A model generated the notes under the pieces. The model was given only the letters and a program-made list of their open reading frames with translations, was not told the origin of the DNA and did no database searches. DNA of 64,000 bases from Hippasteria phrygiana (lineage: Eukaryota; Echinodermata; Asteroidea; Valvatida; Goniasteridae). Within the stretch, counting starts at the first letter, position 1. Every line of letters begins with the position of its first letter. The translations under genes were made by a program, and so were the position numbers. The DNA lies in NCBI GenBank assembly GCA_037893225.1, contig JAZGUH010000938.1, positions 186,001 to 250,000 of the forward strand, written 5' to 3'. Shown in pieces: positions 1-11,149 of this stretch.

Positions 1-1474
1 ATAAAAGGGGATTAAAGTTGGCTAAAAACAAAAAAGGGCGTTATAGGAGTGGGTGGGACAGAAATGGAGGAGACGTATAATAACAAAAACAGAACAAAAT
101 CAAGCGAAAAGGAATAGAAAACGGGGTGAGGGGAAGGAATTGAAGAGGTAGGAAAATTGAACAAGAACACAAATATGAAAAGAAGGGAAAAGACATAAAT
201 GGCAAGGATTCGGCCAGGATATCAGAAAAATCGAACAAATACAAATTATAAAAAGATAAAAACCACACAAATTCAAATCAGTGAAATATAAAATGGGCAG
301 CCAAAAAACGTTGTCATTACAATAATCAGTTCTGATTAATGCTAAGACTAGTTTACAAATTAAGATACCCTCTTAGTTCTCTCAAGAATGCAGGGAATGT
401 GGCACAGGTTAACATATCTACTAAATTGCGAGGTAAGAACTCCAGTTCCTCACAAACTGACAGGGTATAGAATATTTAAATAAGTCAGTGCGGGCATACA
501 AGTGGTGAAAGGTTAAACTAGAATTGGCATGTCTGCTATTCACGTTGATATTACTTAAACAATTAGGTGAACAATTTGCCGAGTTGCCACTAATCAGTTG
601 CTTACAAACAAATTTCACAAAACAATACTCTCGTCTGGCACTCAATGTGGATAAATGCAATTCATTGAGCCTTTCGGGATAAGATTGCTCCTGTCTACGT
701 TGATGCAGAATGAGACGGGTGGCATACCTTTTCAAGCTGATCAATGTGCTTAACTCTGTGCACACACCAAACAGGGGAACAATGTTTTATAACACATCTC
801 CATCTGTCCAAAATGTAAGGGTTTTATAATTGAACTGTTTTAATTCAACAATTCAACAATAAGCAATTCAACAATTAAAGGAATGCTTTTCGTTTCCCTG
901 GATCCAGTGTTTGAGTTGCTGTTCACTGTTCACTGTTCACATCATGTTAGTGTACGCTTAGTGATTATGAATAATACCACACATCCATGAAAATTGCAGT
1001 TGAGGGCGCTGTTACCAGTAATTTTTTTTTAAGTATACAGGAATTCGCCGACGCCATTTTTACAGTGGTGCCGCGCTCGCGTGCAGGTTGCGCGCGTTCT
1101 TTAATTTCAGTCGCGCGCGCATTTTGGCAAGCTGTAAACACCCTGTTGGTCGAAGCTGCATCGAGCGCGTGCGTAAAATACGCACGCGAGCGTGATGCCA
1201 CCGCAGTAAATGCTTCTAATTTTGGTCGCCGGATTCGTCTATAGCGCCTGATCAGGCACGATATTCTTGAAATTACGCACGCGCGATGTCTTGACGCGCA
1301 TTTAGTTCACGCGCTGACGCGCATTTAGTTCACACTGACACAAAATTCATGCACTAGCCTATATTAGTGAATCCCACGTGACAGTGTTTCAGCCAACCAG
1401 GATAAAGAACCAGCAAGAGGTGTGTTATCAAAAACAAATATCGACTTGCTTTATCTCGTGGTGTAGTAAAAATA
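1..1474. other. non-coding stretch, nothing identified
   Basis: No convincing gene or mobile element is seen. The DNA is AT-rich up to about 960. From about 1040 to 1330 it is rich in CpG and GCGC words, which resembles the GC-rich small transposons further on. Confidence 0.5.
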
Positions 1475-1562
1475 GCCTCCCTCTGTGATCCATGCAGCAT
1501 TCTATTTCCCCTCGGCTTCGCCTCAGGAAAATAGAATGCTCCATGGATCACCTCGGGAGGCA
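1475..1562. repeat. 88-bp hairpin (inverted repeat)
   Basis: Arms of about 36 bp (1475-1510 and 1527-1562) are near-perfect reverse complements around a 16-bp loop. The arm sequence around GATCCATG.AGCATTCTAT recurs once at 61,180-61,205, so this is the terminus of a dispersed family rather than a local structure. Confidence 0.75.
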
Positions 1563-1868
1563 GCCTCGACTCCATGGGCGCGTGCGCGTTCCTTCACTAA
1601 CCCCTGGCCGTGAGGAATACGTAAACGACGCTGACTGGCTATTCGAAATGAATATTTATGTACTGAAAGTGAAGCGCGCGCGTAATCGGAACGTTGAACG
1701 CCCTGTTGTGCGCTCGCGCCCGCGTTAACATCCTGTTCGTCACGTCACATCAGCAAAACGAGTCGAGCCACTGATCTCTTAGCCTTTAGTCAAGGCGCGC
1801 GTGGCACCCCGGATGCTGATAACACGAACAAAAGACCAGTGCGAGTAGCGAAGCCACGAGCGCCATAA

Positions 1869-2106
1869 GGGGTTTCCGAAACGCTGGCTTTGGCTTGGCT
1901 TCGGCTTCGTCTCCGATTTCTGAATATCTGAGAAGCAAACAAAATGTAAGTATTCAAATTTTTGCTTTCATAATCAACCGAATGAATATTCCTGAAGCAG
2001 AACATGTACCAAAATTTAGAATATTTCCATTTGGTTTGCTTCTCAGTTATTCAGAAGTCGGAGACGAAGCCGAAGCCAAGCCGAAGCCAGCGTTTCGAAA
2101 AAAACC
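1869..2106. repeat. inverted repeat, ~72-bp arms
   Basis: Arms 1869-1940 and 2033-2106 are close reverse complements, with a characteristic GGCTTCGGCTTCGTCTCC core. The 92-bp loop is AT-rich. This looks like a small non-autonomous foldback element inside the larger composite. Confidence 0.75.
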
Positions 2107-2252
2107 TTAGTCTTGGTTCCAAGACGTTACTGTCTGATACTTGTCATCAACAGAGGGCGCAATTTACAGGCTGTCACCGGCGGGCGAGCGCGCGATCAAT
2201 CACGGAGTTACAGTAACGTCTTGGATATTTCTACTTTTGAGGGCGGGACCCG

Positions 2253-2328
2253 ACTATGGAAATCGTGGCTAAACATGCATCATTCATATCACGTGATTGG
2301 TCTGACCTCCATGGTTAAGTTTGACCGA
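2253..2328. repeat. 76-bp direct repeat, copy 1
   Basis: This 76-bp block is repeated, apparently without mismatch, at 2716-2791. It ends in the word GTTTGACCGA. Confidence 0.85.
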
Positions 2329-2715
2329 TTGCCCCAATTATGCAAAATGCGCCTGCGGTCGACGCGACGTGTAATATAATACCGTTTGAAAAAAAACGTG
2401 GATGTACTACTGTGTACAAAAGCCAAGTGTGCGTACAATGTACATGTATTATGTACAATGTACATATCCACATATGAACACTGTGGATACATGTATAGTG
2501 TACGTATACGTACTTGAACTTCAAGTTTGAATAACTTGGAGTTTCTGATCTTTCTTGCTACGTCCCAGAATGAGATAATGACAAATTACCTGCAGGTGTG
2601 CACTTTAATCTGGGATGTTAATTAGCCAATGTGAATGAATAAATGCAGAATAGTAAAATTTTAAAATTATTTTTTATCAAAGATTGATTTTTGCCAGTCT
2701 TGTTTAATTACATGT

Positions 2716-2791
2716 ACTATGGAAATCGTGGCTAAACATGCATCATTCATATCACGTGATTGGTCTGACCTCCATGGTTAAGTTTGACCGA
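2716..2791. repeat. 76-bp direct repeat, copy 2
   Basis: Second copy of the block at 2253-2328. It ends exactly where homology to the THAP-carrying transposon begins (about 2790), so it marks the breakpoint that removed the 5' part of that transposon. Confidence 0.85.
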
Positions 2792-3714
2792 ACATTTCGC
2801 CAAAAACTGTATAGATGATAGTGTTAGTATGAAAACTCAGCTGGGTTTGAAGGCACAATTCCGTTTGAAGGATGGAGCCATTCCAACTCTAAAAGCACCG
2901 AGCATTCCAATCGTGTCCCGGACTCACGCGCACCAGCGCGACGACGTTAACTGCGGTTGCCGTCTCGAGCAGCCAGAGAGCCCCGGTCGTCTCCCTGTCC
3001 ACGCTCGCTTGACTCAACATGCATTGTACACGCACGGTACCGCATGTGTATACCCTGCCGGATATGTGGTGCCTTTTTTTGCAGCCAGCCATGGCCAGGC
3101 CCAGTATTGTATTAATTGGATATTTCAGTCCAGTTATATGCATGCACAATAAATTTACAGGACGGTCTTTGGTCAACTTTTGACTGAAAAACGTTTTTAC
3201 TCACTTTGTCTTCAAGGTGGAGCTTAAATTCATCATTGTCTTAATTATTTATATTTCTCCCAATACAAATTTCCTGCAAACAAAGGAAAGTATGACTCAT
3301 AACTAGCTTTTCAGCAAGAACAAGCCTACAACCCCAATTCTTAATGTGTCTCACAAAGATGTCAACACTTTAAAATATGTTTATCGTAGTGTTACTCCTG
3401 AATAATGAGCAAAAAGCACAGCAAGTAATACTAGCCTTAGACAAAAAATACGTACAGACTCTACGTAAAACATTGTCGTATAATACAGTGACGTCATATG
3501 TTTCTACACGTGTACGTCAATACTCGCGCGATACGGCACGCAGTTGACCTCGGCCTTTTCTGAATCGAGTCAAAGTGGCTCAGAAAGAAAAGGCTCAAAA
3601 ACATTTTATTTTGATTTTTCAGAATCATGAAACTTGTTACATTAGTTTTGGGGAGGCATAAACTATCAGATAAGTCAAAAATGTCAACCAAAAAATTGGC
3701 GTTTTAGTTCCTCT
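2790..3714 (+). mobile_element. TTAA-targeting THAP element, copy 1 (5'-truncated)
   Basis: From about 2790 to 3714 the sequence matches the complete copies at 48,564-49,966 (same strand) and 38,500-39,869 (opposite strand). The right terminus is present: GGCGTTTTAGTT then CCTCT, directly followed by TTAA (3715-3718). The 5' terminus and the first zinc-binding cysteines of the THAP ORF are missing. They are replaced by the 76-bp direct repeat. Confidence 0.85.
2792..3152 (+). pseudogene. THAP-domain protein, C-terminal remnant
   Basis: The frame reads from EHFAKNCIDD onward and keeps the end of a THAP zinc finger, the His of the C2CH set and a GAIPTL box equivalent to the family's AVPTIF box. 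The start, the CxxxxC pair and the central Trp are absent. THAP fingers bind DNA, and in transposons they form the DNA-recognition part of P-type transposases. Here no catalytic region follows. The fragment is clearly homologous to the ORFs at 39,507-39,040 (-) and 48,927-49,409 (+). Confidence 0.75.
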
Positions 3715-3718
3715 TTAA

Positions 3719-4170
3719 CTATAAAAGTTGGACTATTATGTACGCCGTATATGTATCACCATTTGTTAATCCTTTCTGATATGTTTTTCTTTGTATAAAA
3801 ATTGTTGTTTAAAAACAAATTGAAAATGATCAATAAATCAATTGTGATGTAGTTCTTTTAACCAATATCTGTACACCGACTACTGCATGTATTTTTTCTA
3901 TTACATGTGGAATAGTAAGCACGTAAACACACTGGCTGTCATCAAAGGTTATAGTTCTAAATTTACATTCGGAAGTATTAAAATATACCTCACATGTTCA
4001 CTCATCATCCGCACAAATATTTCGTATAGGCCTACACTTTATTTAATGTCTAAATATACTTCAGCTGCACTACAGAAATCAGCTGCACTACAGATACTTC
4101 GCGGATTTTAACGACACGTACGTCGTGCCAAGTCAACTTAAAAAATATTTCCCACAGACATGACAGACTG
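3719..4170. other. AT-rich spacer, no gene seen
   Basis: No coding potential recognised. It contains a short tandem (CAGCTGCACTACAGA twice, 4066-4092). Confidence 0.4.
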
Positions 4171-4221
4171 GGTCACGCCACTGATCTCTACAACAGCGTA
4201 GTAGAGATCAGTGGGTCATGC
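4171..4221. mobile_element. minimal TIR remnant with 8-bp target duplication
   Basis: CACTGATCTCTAC (from 4179) and GTAGAGATCAGTG (to 4213) form a perfect inverted repeat around only 9 bases. They are flanked by GGTCACGC (4171-4178) and GGTCATGC (4214-4221), an 8-bp duplication with one C-to-T difference at a CpG. This looks like a transposon reduced to its termini. The ACTGATCTCTA word recurs at 1770, 6125, 18,316 (reverse) and 21,150. Confidence 0.7.
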
Positions 4222-4322
4222 GGATCGCGCAATCCTTCATCCAAAACAATACAACGGTCGACGCGTTGGGCCCCCGGGCGCGGTGAACTTCAAATTTCCG
4301 GACAACACAACACAACACACAT

Positions 4323-5266
4323 TAGTCTTGGTTCCAAGACGTCCTTAGCGCGGTGCGACGTACAGCGCGCACGGCAGCGCCCTCTATCTACACATACACA
4401 CACGCCAAGGCCAAATCGCTAAGAACGTCTTGGGCATTTCGCAAGGGAGCGCGCGCGACCTGCTTATGCATAATTTAACAGGCGGGTCAAACGAATAATC
4501 GCGCTCGCGCACTGGAGGAAACTCATGTTTAAGTAATAACTTACTAGTCAGTTAACGTTCTGAGCAGAGTGATTCTGGACTGGCAAACAGGATTGAGAAA
4601 TCTTCGGATTGTTTCAAAAATGTGATCTGGAATATCAGACGTTATCTCTGCCAATTTCAGTCCCAGATGTTCAGCACGATGTAACTGATCAACGGCCAGA
4701 GCTTTCAATGGTACGACAACAATAATCAGCGCGTTCTCCTGTTTGCATTCGGTTACTTCGTTCATGGAGGTAGGAAACACATCCATGCTTCAAGAAATCT
4801 AAGACCAATGGAGCAGCTTGAAAATTGCACTCTTGCCAAATCCCGTTGGTAAATTGACAAACAAATCATGGCTACGTACAAATTGATGAATGGCACTGAT
4901 CTGATGACTTGTTACCTTTCCAAAGCCCAGTTTTTTGCTGTAAAATCGATCGCTTGGTCCACGCGGTCAGACATTTGTCCCAACAAACAACGAATGGCTT
5001 GGTACTGCGCTGCACGTTCATACGTACGTACACGTAAACCCGACGTGAGTACAGAAACTAGACTCGTGAGTGTTGGCTATTTACATGCAATAATGCAGCT
5101 ACGTCACACGCGCATGCAAATGCGATTTCGCGAGCAGAACTTGCGAAATTCCCAAGACGGTCTTAGCGATTTGGCCTTGGCGTGTGTGTGTGTAGCGAAA
5201 GGGCGCTGTCAGCCGGCCATGCGCGCTATACGTCGCACCGCTAAGGACGTCTTGGAACCAAGACTA
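4323..5266. mobile_element. ~0.94-kb element with ~140-bp terminal inverted repeats
   Basis: The left end TAGTCTTGGTTCCAAGACGT (4323) and the right end (to 5266) are reverse complements. The homology extends through CGCTAAG, the GGCCAAGGCG core and GCGAAATTCCCAAGACG. The interior carries a RecQ-helicase-like fragment on the minus strand. Flanks are CA-rich, so a target duplication cannot be called. The same terminal motif stands alone at 2108-2126 and, inverted, at 5609-5626. Confidence 0.75.
4545..4975 (-). pseudogene. RecQ-type DNA helicase N-terminal fragment
   Basis: Read on the minus strand, about 4990-4800 encodes a Q-motif-like stretch and a P-loop, NLPTGFGKS (about 4831-4862). After a stop and frame change, 4786-4544 encodes VVVPLKALAVDQL, the helicase motif Ia context of RecQ proteins. 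RecQ enzymes unwind DNA 3'-5'; this is only the first ~130 residues of such a domain, with stops, so it is not functional. It lies wholly inside the TIR element, so it was captured or carried by it. Similar fragments are a known hitchhiker in invertebrate DNA transposons, but the host source gene cannot be named. Confidence 0.6.
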
Positions 5267-6294
5267 CACACACATACACAACAAACCGCACCCAGAGGGT
5301 GATGACCGCACCGCGTCCTATTTAATCGTACATGCTCGCCAAGTTATGAATAATTCATTTGTCAAGGTCAAACTCAATCGCTGATTGGCTCCCCCGGAAA
5401 GTCGGGGGAGAATGTCGAAAAAGTAAAGAAAACGTTAAGACCCGCGGACAGAGATATCAAAGACCTTCGTGAGAGTGAAGAACCGAGCAAAGAACAGTAG
5501 AATCGATTCTTGTCAGAGCGCGTAATATATAAAACATTATCGAATACAATCAGAATCGATTTACTGAGAAACAGCGCCCTCGTTCGGAAGGAAAGAAAGG
5601 AACACGAAGGTCTTGGAACCAAGACTACGAGCGCCTTTACTATCCCGTGGAGCTAATCAATAATAATTTATTCCAGTTGTCTGGCTTATATGCATTATAT
5701 GCTTTGCTTATGCATGCTCATGATAGTTGTAGCAAGTGGGGCAGTTAAAATAATTCAAATACCGCCGTGTCAATGTCGCGCGCTTCATTTCAGCGCCCAG
5801 CACGCGCACGCACAACTGCAACATGATAATTCGCCATCATCATTCCATGCGCGCGCATGGTGTTCCCACGGGTCCAGCAAACTCATTTTCTTCGTGAGCG
5901 CGTGTGACGTCACAGATGCAAGTTATTCTACATTTTTATTGGTCAATAGCCACAACATGTAATGCATTATGCATGAATTTCTATACCAAATCGGTGGAGA
6001 AATGTAAAGAAAAACATAAGCCTTCTCCACGAGATAGTAAAGGCTCGTGGCTTCGCCACTCGATGGTCTTTTTTCGTGTTGAATGTAAGCATCCGGGGTG
6101 CCACGTGCGCCTTGACTAAAGGCTACTGATCTCTATATAAGAATCTGGATTGCGCTTTGGCCGTTCAAGTTGTAGACGGCCGTCCGCCACATTACCAATC
6201 CCATCTATAGCCGTATCCCCAAACGTAACGCGAACGTATAGGCCTACTACCATCCTCGACTCCATAGGCGCGTGTGCGTTCCTTCACTAAACAA

Positions 6295-6475
6295 AAACGA
6301 ACATTAGGAACAAAATCTTGGGTGCTTAAAAATTGAAAAAATGAACGCCCAAACAGTGAAAAAGAAACTTCAATTTGATCAGAATGATGTGTGAAAACCA
6401 CGCGAATTTGAATGACCAATAACGAAAATGTTCAGAAAAAGAATCGCAATTGGCCGCAAAAACCTATATTATTAA
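6295..6475. repeat. dispersed repeat, copy 1
   Basis: This ~180-bp block (AACAGTGA..AAGAAAC, GAATTTGAATGACCAATAACG, CCTATATTAT at the end) is repeated in the same orientation at 56,030-56,215. No terminal repeats or coding are visible. Confidence 0.65.
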
Positions 6476-7163
6476 TTTCCTGATGCCTTTGTTTTTCATC
6501 GCCAGGTTGAAAAACGCATATTCACTGTACAAACCTACGTGAATGTCCAGTTCGAGGATCGAATATCGAGCAATTTGAGTTGGGTAAATACAAGGGTGCA
6601 CCACACTAATAGGCCAAAATGGCTGATTAGCAGGAATTGTAAACCCACAATTTGTTTGAATAATACATTTTTGGGGGTCATGCAATTGATAGATTGTGTA
6701 ATTATGATCAGCTGTCATAACCCGGGGGTTCTGTGCTTCAACTTCTGTGAAGACTTGATAAATTTTGGCTTTAAAATTGGTCCTATTTGGCTTGGCAAGT
6801 GGAGGGATGCTTTATGAAAAATGGCAGCTAGCCGGATTGGGAAAAACCACATTTTCCGGGGTGCTACGTTCTGGGGATAATTAGCAAAAATTCTAAACGG
6901 CTAACCTGCAAAGAATTTTAAAGAATTTGACAGATTAAGATTCAAACTAGAACTTTCAGTCGTGTCACAAAAACTGAGAGACTCCTGGATAATGATTTTT
7001 TCACTGTGGAGTTAGTGGATTTTACACTAAGGTCAATGGGAGTGTATTTAGTGTGGTGCACCCACAAAGGGGTTATCCAACGCAAATAGCGCCCTCCAAT
7101 TGTGGTCCATCAAATCTGAACTGGCATTGGGTAAAATCACTAAAAGTTTAAAGGTTGAATAAC

Positions 7164-7496
7164 CCTATGTTTTGATGACGTTACGTACTGTTTACCGCAG
7201 TGCATCATGGGGGAAAACGGGGGTAAGCGCCGCGGCTCGTATACGATTTTTACAAACACTTTCCACGCTCATTTTCCGACCTTGTTGCTCCCGAGGAAAA
7301 TCCCCTGCACAGTACGGTAAACAACGTTTAAAGTTAATGACGGTGAAAACTTCCACGACAGATTGGACTAAAACTGCACATTTGACTGTCTTTGGCCACT
7401 ATCAAGATAAATTATAGCGAGCGTCAAGCGATAACCCCCCACTGAAAACTGCAATGTCATGCGGTAAACACTGACATGACGTCATCAATACATAGG
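7164..7496. mobile_element. MITE, ~333 bp, ~45-bp TIRs
   Basis: Left arm CCTATGTTTTGATGACGT (7164 on) pairs with the right arm (to 7496, ending ATGACGTCATCAATACATAGG). Both contain TTTACCGCA. The interior has no convincing ORF. Confidence 0.7.
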
Positions 7497-7895
7497 ACTA
7501 AGTTGGCCTTGCCTTTACGCCAGTTCAAGATGCTCCAGTTAAATGCATCCTCCAGTTGAATACTTAGTCACAGTTACCTCAGCCAGCATGATAATTGCGT
7601 TAGTTACTTCAGGATTAGAGGTGTCGATGTCCACGCTGACGAATCTGGCCATCCTCGGTGTATCGCAATGGAACTCATTCACCGCTCCGGGGTACGATTG
7701 TGCTTTTGTAGCAGGTAAGCCGCACGGTGGGTTTTCCGTGCAGTTCGAGCTTAGGCCTGCACGCACTACCGCAGCGGTGAAACGATAGTTGTCTAAAAAA
7801 CATATTTGGAATGAAGCACTTTCAGGGTTGACTCTCGGTTAGTTGATTTTTTTAACTCAAAGATATCATATCGTCAGTTTTTTCACGAAGGGACG

Positions 7896-9717
7896 GGCAT
7901 GTGTTACGACCAGTAATGTAATACTTTACCAGTAATGTAAGGCCGACCAGTAATGTAATAAAAATCGACCGGTAATGTAATATCCACCAGTAATGTAATA
8001 CATTCTACCCGTAATGTAATGCATTGACGGACAGTAATGTAATAACCAAAACCGACCAGTAATGTAATAACAAGGAGGTCGGTAATGTACTAACCATAGA
8101 TTGTCTAGTATTTGGGAGCATTTTGAGGGCCTTATTTTGGCGACTTTTTACTACTATTATTCAGACTGTCGTATACAGTACATGTAATAAGTGACTATAA
8201 AAAGGCAGTATTTACAATGCAATAATTCCAATGCTGAGAAGCTATGATAACGTAAAAGCGTCTTTTGTTGAGATGTCCTCGCACGTTAGTGTATGCTTAT
8301 GTGAGAGAGTGTTATATTACAGGAACAAGGGAAACACAAAGTCTTGTCCTGGATGATAATGGTGAAACACGACTGCGTGTTCGCGTGCTTGTGTGGACAA
8401 TGTGAATCCGGTTTACGGCTGTTTTTTCTCTGTACATGGACGTAAAATCCGGGGATGGAGTATTTCCCCCCACTTGTGATTCTGGGTGATTCGTGGTGGG
8501 AAACAAACGAATGCATAATTTGAGGTCATCTTATAATCTTTCATTTTAATGTATTAAAACGGAAAACAAGCATTGAATTCGTGGTCTGCGGGTAATTCTG
8601 CATGTTGTGGGTCCTCTGTAGTCCACACCTCGAGTTACCCTTGGCCGTGTGATGGGCGACTTGCATAACATACAACAGAAGCTTTGATGTGAAGTTAAGG
8701 AAGATATAACTTGCGCGGCCGAATTAAATTCAAATTTGTGTCACGAACAGCTCCCCCTGGTGTCACCTAGTGTGCACCCCCCCCCTCCCGTTTTCCGAAT
8801 TTATACGGCCGTGTGATTTTTAAACAGCCCCCCCCCCCCACCCCCCCCCCCCCCCCCCAACCCCCCCAAGGGTAGGGTTATGAGTGGAGGCGGTAAAGTG
8901 GGAGGGTTGGGGTTTGGTTGGGAGGTTGGCAAGGGGGATGTCGTAGCTGTCGTGGGGAAGGGTGTGGGTGGGGAAAAGTGTAGTGATGGTAGTGATGTGT
9001 ACATACACGGGAGGACATTTCTTGGCTTCTACAAAATATTGACTCCGGTCACTCCACCTTGGCACGCCATCCTGAATCATGATCCTCTTCCATCATGCTA
9101 ATCCCAACCTTACTTTCAGCCGGTGCAGCGAGCCATCCAACTACTTTACACCGGCCTTGTCCTATAAATTTACTCCTTCATTTTAATCAATGTGAGACTA
9201 ATGGAGGGCAGCTTAACATAAACCAAATCACCGGCCTCTGTGATGCCGCTCTTCCGGTAGCCAACAGGATATCCCCGATAGGAATTTAGTCCGTCCCCAC
9301 CATATACATTACCGTCACACATCGGCAAAATATATACAGAGGGCGCGCTTTCAGGTGATGACATCATCAAACCTACTTCAGGTTTGCCGGCATGATCCCT
9401 CAGCATTGGAATAATTGCATTGTAAACAATGCCTCATTTGTCAAGTTAGTCACGTATTTTAGATGTACTGTATACGACAGCTGCATAACAGCAGGATCAC
9501 TCGTACAAAATGTTCCCCCAAAATTTTTCCAAAATACCATAAAGATCTACGATTATTACATTACTGACCTTCTTAATATTACATTACTAGTCGGTTTTTG
9601 GCTATTACACTACTGGGTCGATTCTTATTACATTACTGGTCATGACATTGATTACATTATGGGCAAACGTTATTACAGCACTGGTCGATATTACATTAAT
9701 GGCCGTAACAGCATGTC
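7896..9717. mobile_element. ~1.8-kb element with opposed subterminal repeat arrays
   Basis: Left array 7910-8091: nine irregularly spaced copies of a CCAGTAATGTAATA-type unit. Right array about 9550-9705: seven copies in the reverse orientation (TATTACATTACTGG type). The outer ends GCATGTGTTACG (7898) and CGTAACAGCATGTC (to about 9717) are inverted repeats. Directional subterminal arrays of this sort are typical transposase binding sites of cut-and-paste elements. No transposase ORF lies between them, so this is probably a non-autonomous deletion derivative. Confidence 0.75.
8827..8866. repeat. poly-C tract
   Basis: A nearly pure C run of about 40 bases. The proline/glycine-rich frames across it are artefacts of the homopolymer. 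Its length is likely uncertain in the assembly. Confidence 0.9.
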
Positions 9718-9959
9718 AAAATGAATGTTTTTTCGTCGCACTTGACCATTCTGACTTACTTTCAAGAGCAAAATTTAATTAATTTCTTAGACCATAGGAT
9801 GCGCGATATGGGGCTGAGGGAACCCCCCTCTTTTGTGTTGGTCATTGTGTTCCCGGAATCTCAGGAATTCTTTTCAGAGGTCTAGGGGGGAATTGTTAGG
9901 TAACAATAGTCTGGAGAGTGTATAGGATAGAGAGTGCTGGGTATATATTAGACTGTATA

Positions 9960-10299
9960 TGGAGCGTCAAAAGTGGACAACCGTATTTTCCCATTTTCTG
10001 CTAGGAGACTTTTTGGTTTTTAGAAATGGCAACACCGGTTTTTAAAAAACTCAAATTTCTGCAAGCAGAAATTTGGATTCTACTTTGACGACTATCTCGG
10101 CGCCTCAAAAGTGGACAACTGAAATTCTCAATTTTTTACTGACAAAAATCATGATGCTCCAAAAGTGGACAACCCCGTTTTCCATTTCCTGCTAGCAGAG
10201 ATTTAGATTTTAGAAGTAGCAACACCCGTTTTTAAAAATGTCAATTTTCTGCTAGCAGAAATTTGGGTTTTACTTTGAGACTTTTCTTGACGCCTCAAC
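9960..10299. repeat. imperfect tandem segment with AAAGTGGACAAC
   Basis: The word AAAGTGGACAAC (or CAGTGGACAAC) recurs at about 9970, 10,110, 10,161 and 10,300. Between them TTTCTGC(A/T)AGCAGAAATTTGG recurs. It abuts the foldback element on its right, whose far end also finishes with GTTGTCCACTTT. Confidence 0.6.
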
Positions 10300-11149
10300 A
10301 GTGGACAACAAAAAATCCGTAATTTCTGTTAGTCAATATTCGGGTTCATTCGCTCTTGATCCAATTAATTAAATGTCAAACTTGGCCAGTTAATCTCTGG
10401 ACCAAGCCTTAAATAGGGTGTAAACATAATTTGGCCAAAGGTCACCTAATGGTCAGTAGGGGTCATTTTCTCAAAAATTACGAAAAGCTTCTCCAACAGT
10501 CTTGATGTCAAACTTGGTCAGTTACATCTCTGGACTGTATGGGGTGTTCACAGAATTGGGCCAAAGGTGGTTAGTAGTGGTCATTGTATTGAAACATACA
10601 AAATGCATTTTCTTCTATATTCTTTAGCCAATTTAAGTCAAAATAGGTAAGAAGCATCCCTCCCAAGGCCAAACTTCATCTGGGACAGTCAAACTTGAGG
10701 GTGAAAGTTCACCTAAGGGTCAGTTGGTGTCCACATGCCTCTGCTCTTACATTATTTTGCTATTTTCAACCGAACTTAGATGCTTTGGCAATTTCAGACC
10801 AAGAAGAAGCATTTCGTAATTTTAAAGAAAATGACCCCTGCTGAGCATAACAGGTGACCATTGGCCAAATTACGTGTATACCCTATGAAGCTTGGTCCAG
10901 AGATTTAACTGACCAAGTTTGACATCAAAACTTTGGGAGAAAAAAGCATTTTGTAATTTTGAAGAAAATGACCCCTACTGACCATTAGGTGACCATTGGC
11001 CAAATTATGTTTACACCCTATTTGAGGCTTGGTCCAGAGATGTAAACTGGTCAAGTTTGATATTAATTGGATCAAGAGCGAATGAACCCGAATACATGTG
11101 TGTGTATTTACTAACAGAAATTACGGATTTTTAGTTGTCCACTTTGGCA
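10300..11149. mobile_element. foldback element, ~190-bp inverted arms
   Basis: The left arm (about 10,300-10,490) is the reverse complement of the right arm (about 10,955-11,149). Shared landmarks are ATCCGTAATTTCTGTTAG, TCGGGTTCATTCGCTCTTGA, TAGGGTGTAAACATAATTTG and ACCTAATGGTCAGTAGGGGT. The centre contains further degenerate copies of the last module. No ORF of note. Confidence 0.8.

Larger units (their letters stand above)
1769..6136. mobile_element. nested composite bounded by ~95-bp inverted repeats
   Basis: The sequence from 1769 (CACTGATCTCT then TAGCCTTTAGTCAAGG) to about 1862 is the reverse complement, with scattered mismatches, of 6044-6136. Both arms include a GGCACCCCGGATGC-like core and a GCGAAGCCACGAG core. 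The interval holds a second inverted pair (1869-1940 / 2033-2106), AGTCTTGGTTCCAAGAC motifs at 2108 and 5609, the truncated THAP element and the RecQ-bearing TIR element. I read it as elements inserted within elements. An autonomous transposase for the outer arms is not visible. Confidence 0.6.

Noticed and set aside
7910..8091. CRISPR-like array of short repeats
   Set aside because: Repeat units are about 14 bp with irregular short spacers, mirrored at 9550-9705, in animal DNA; they are transposon subterminal repeats.
8801..9101. Gly/Pro-rich ORFs on both strands
   Set aside because: Products of the poly-C tract.
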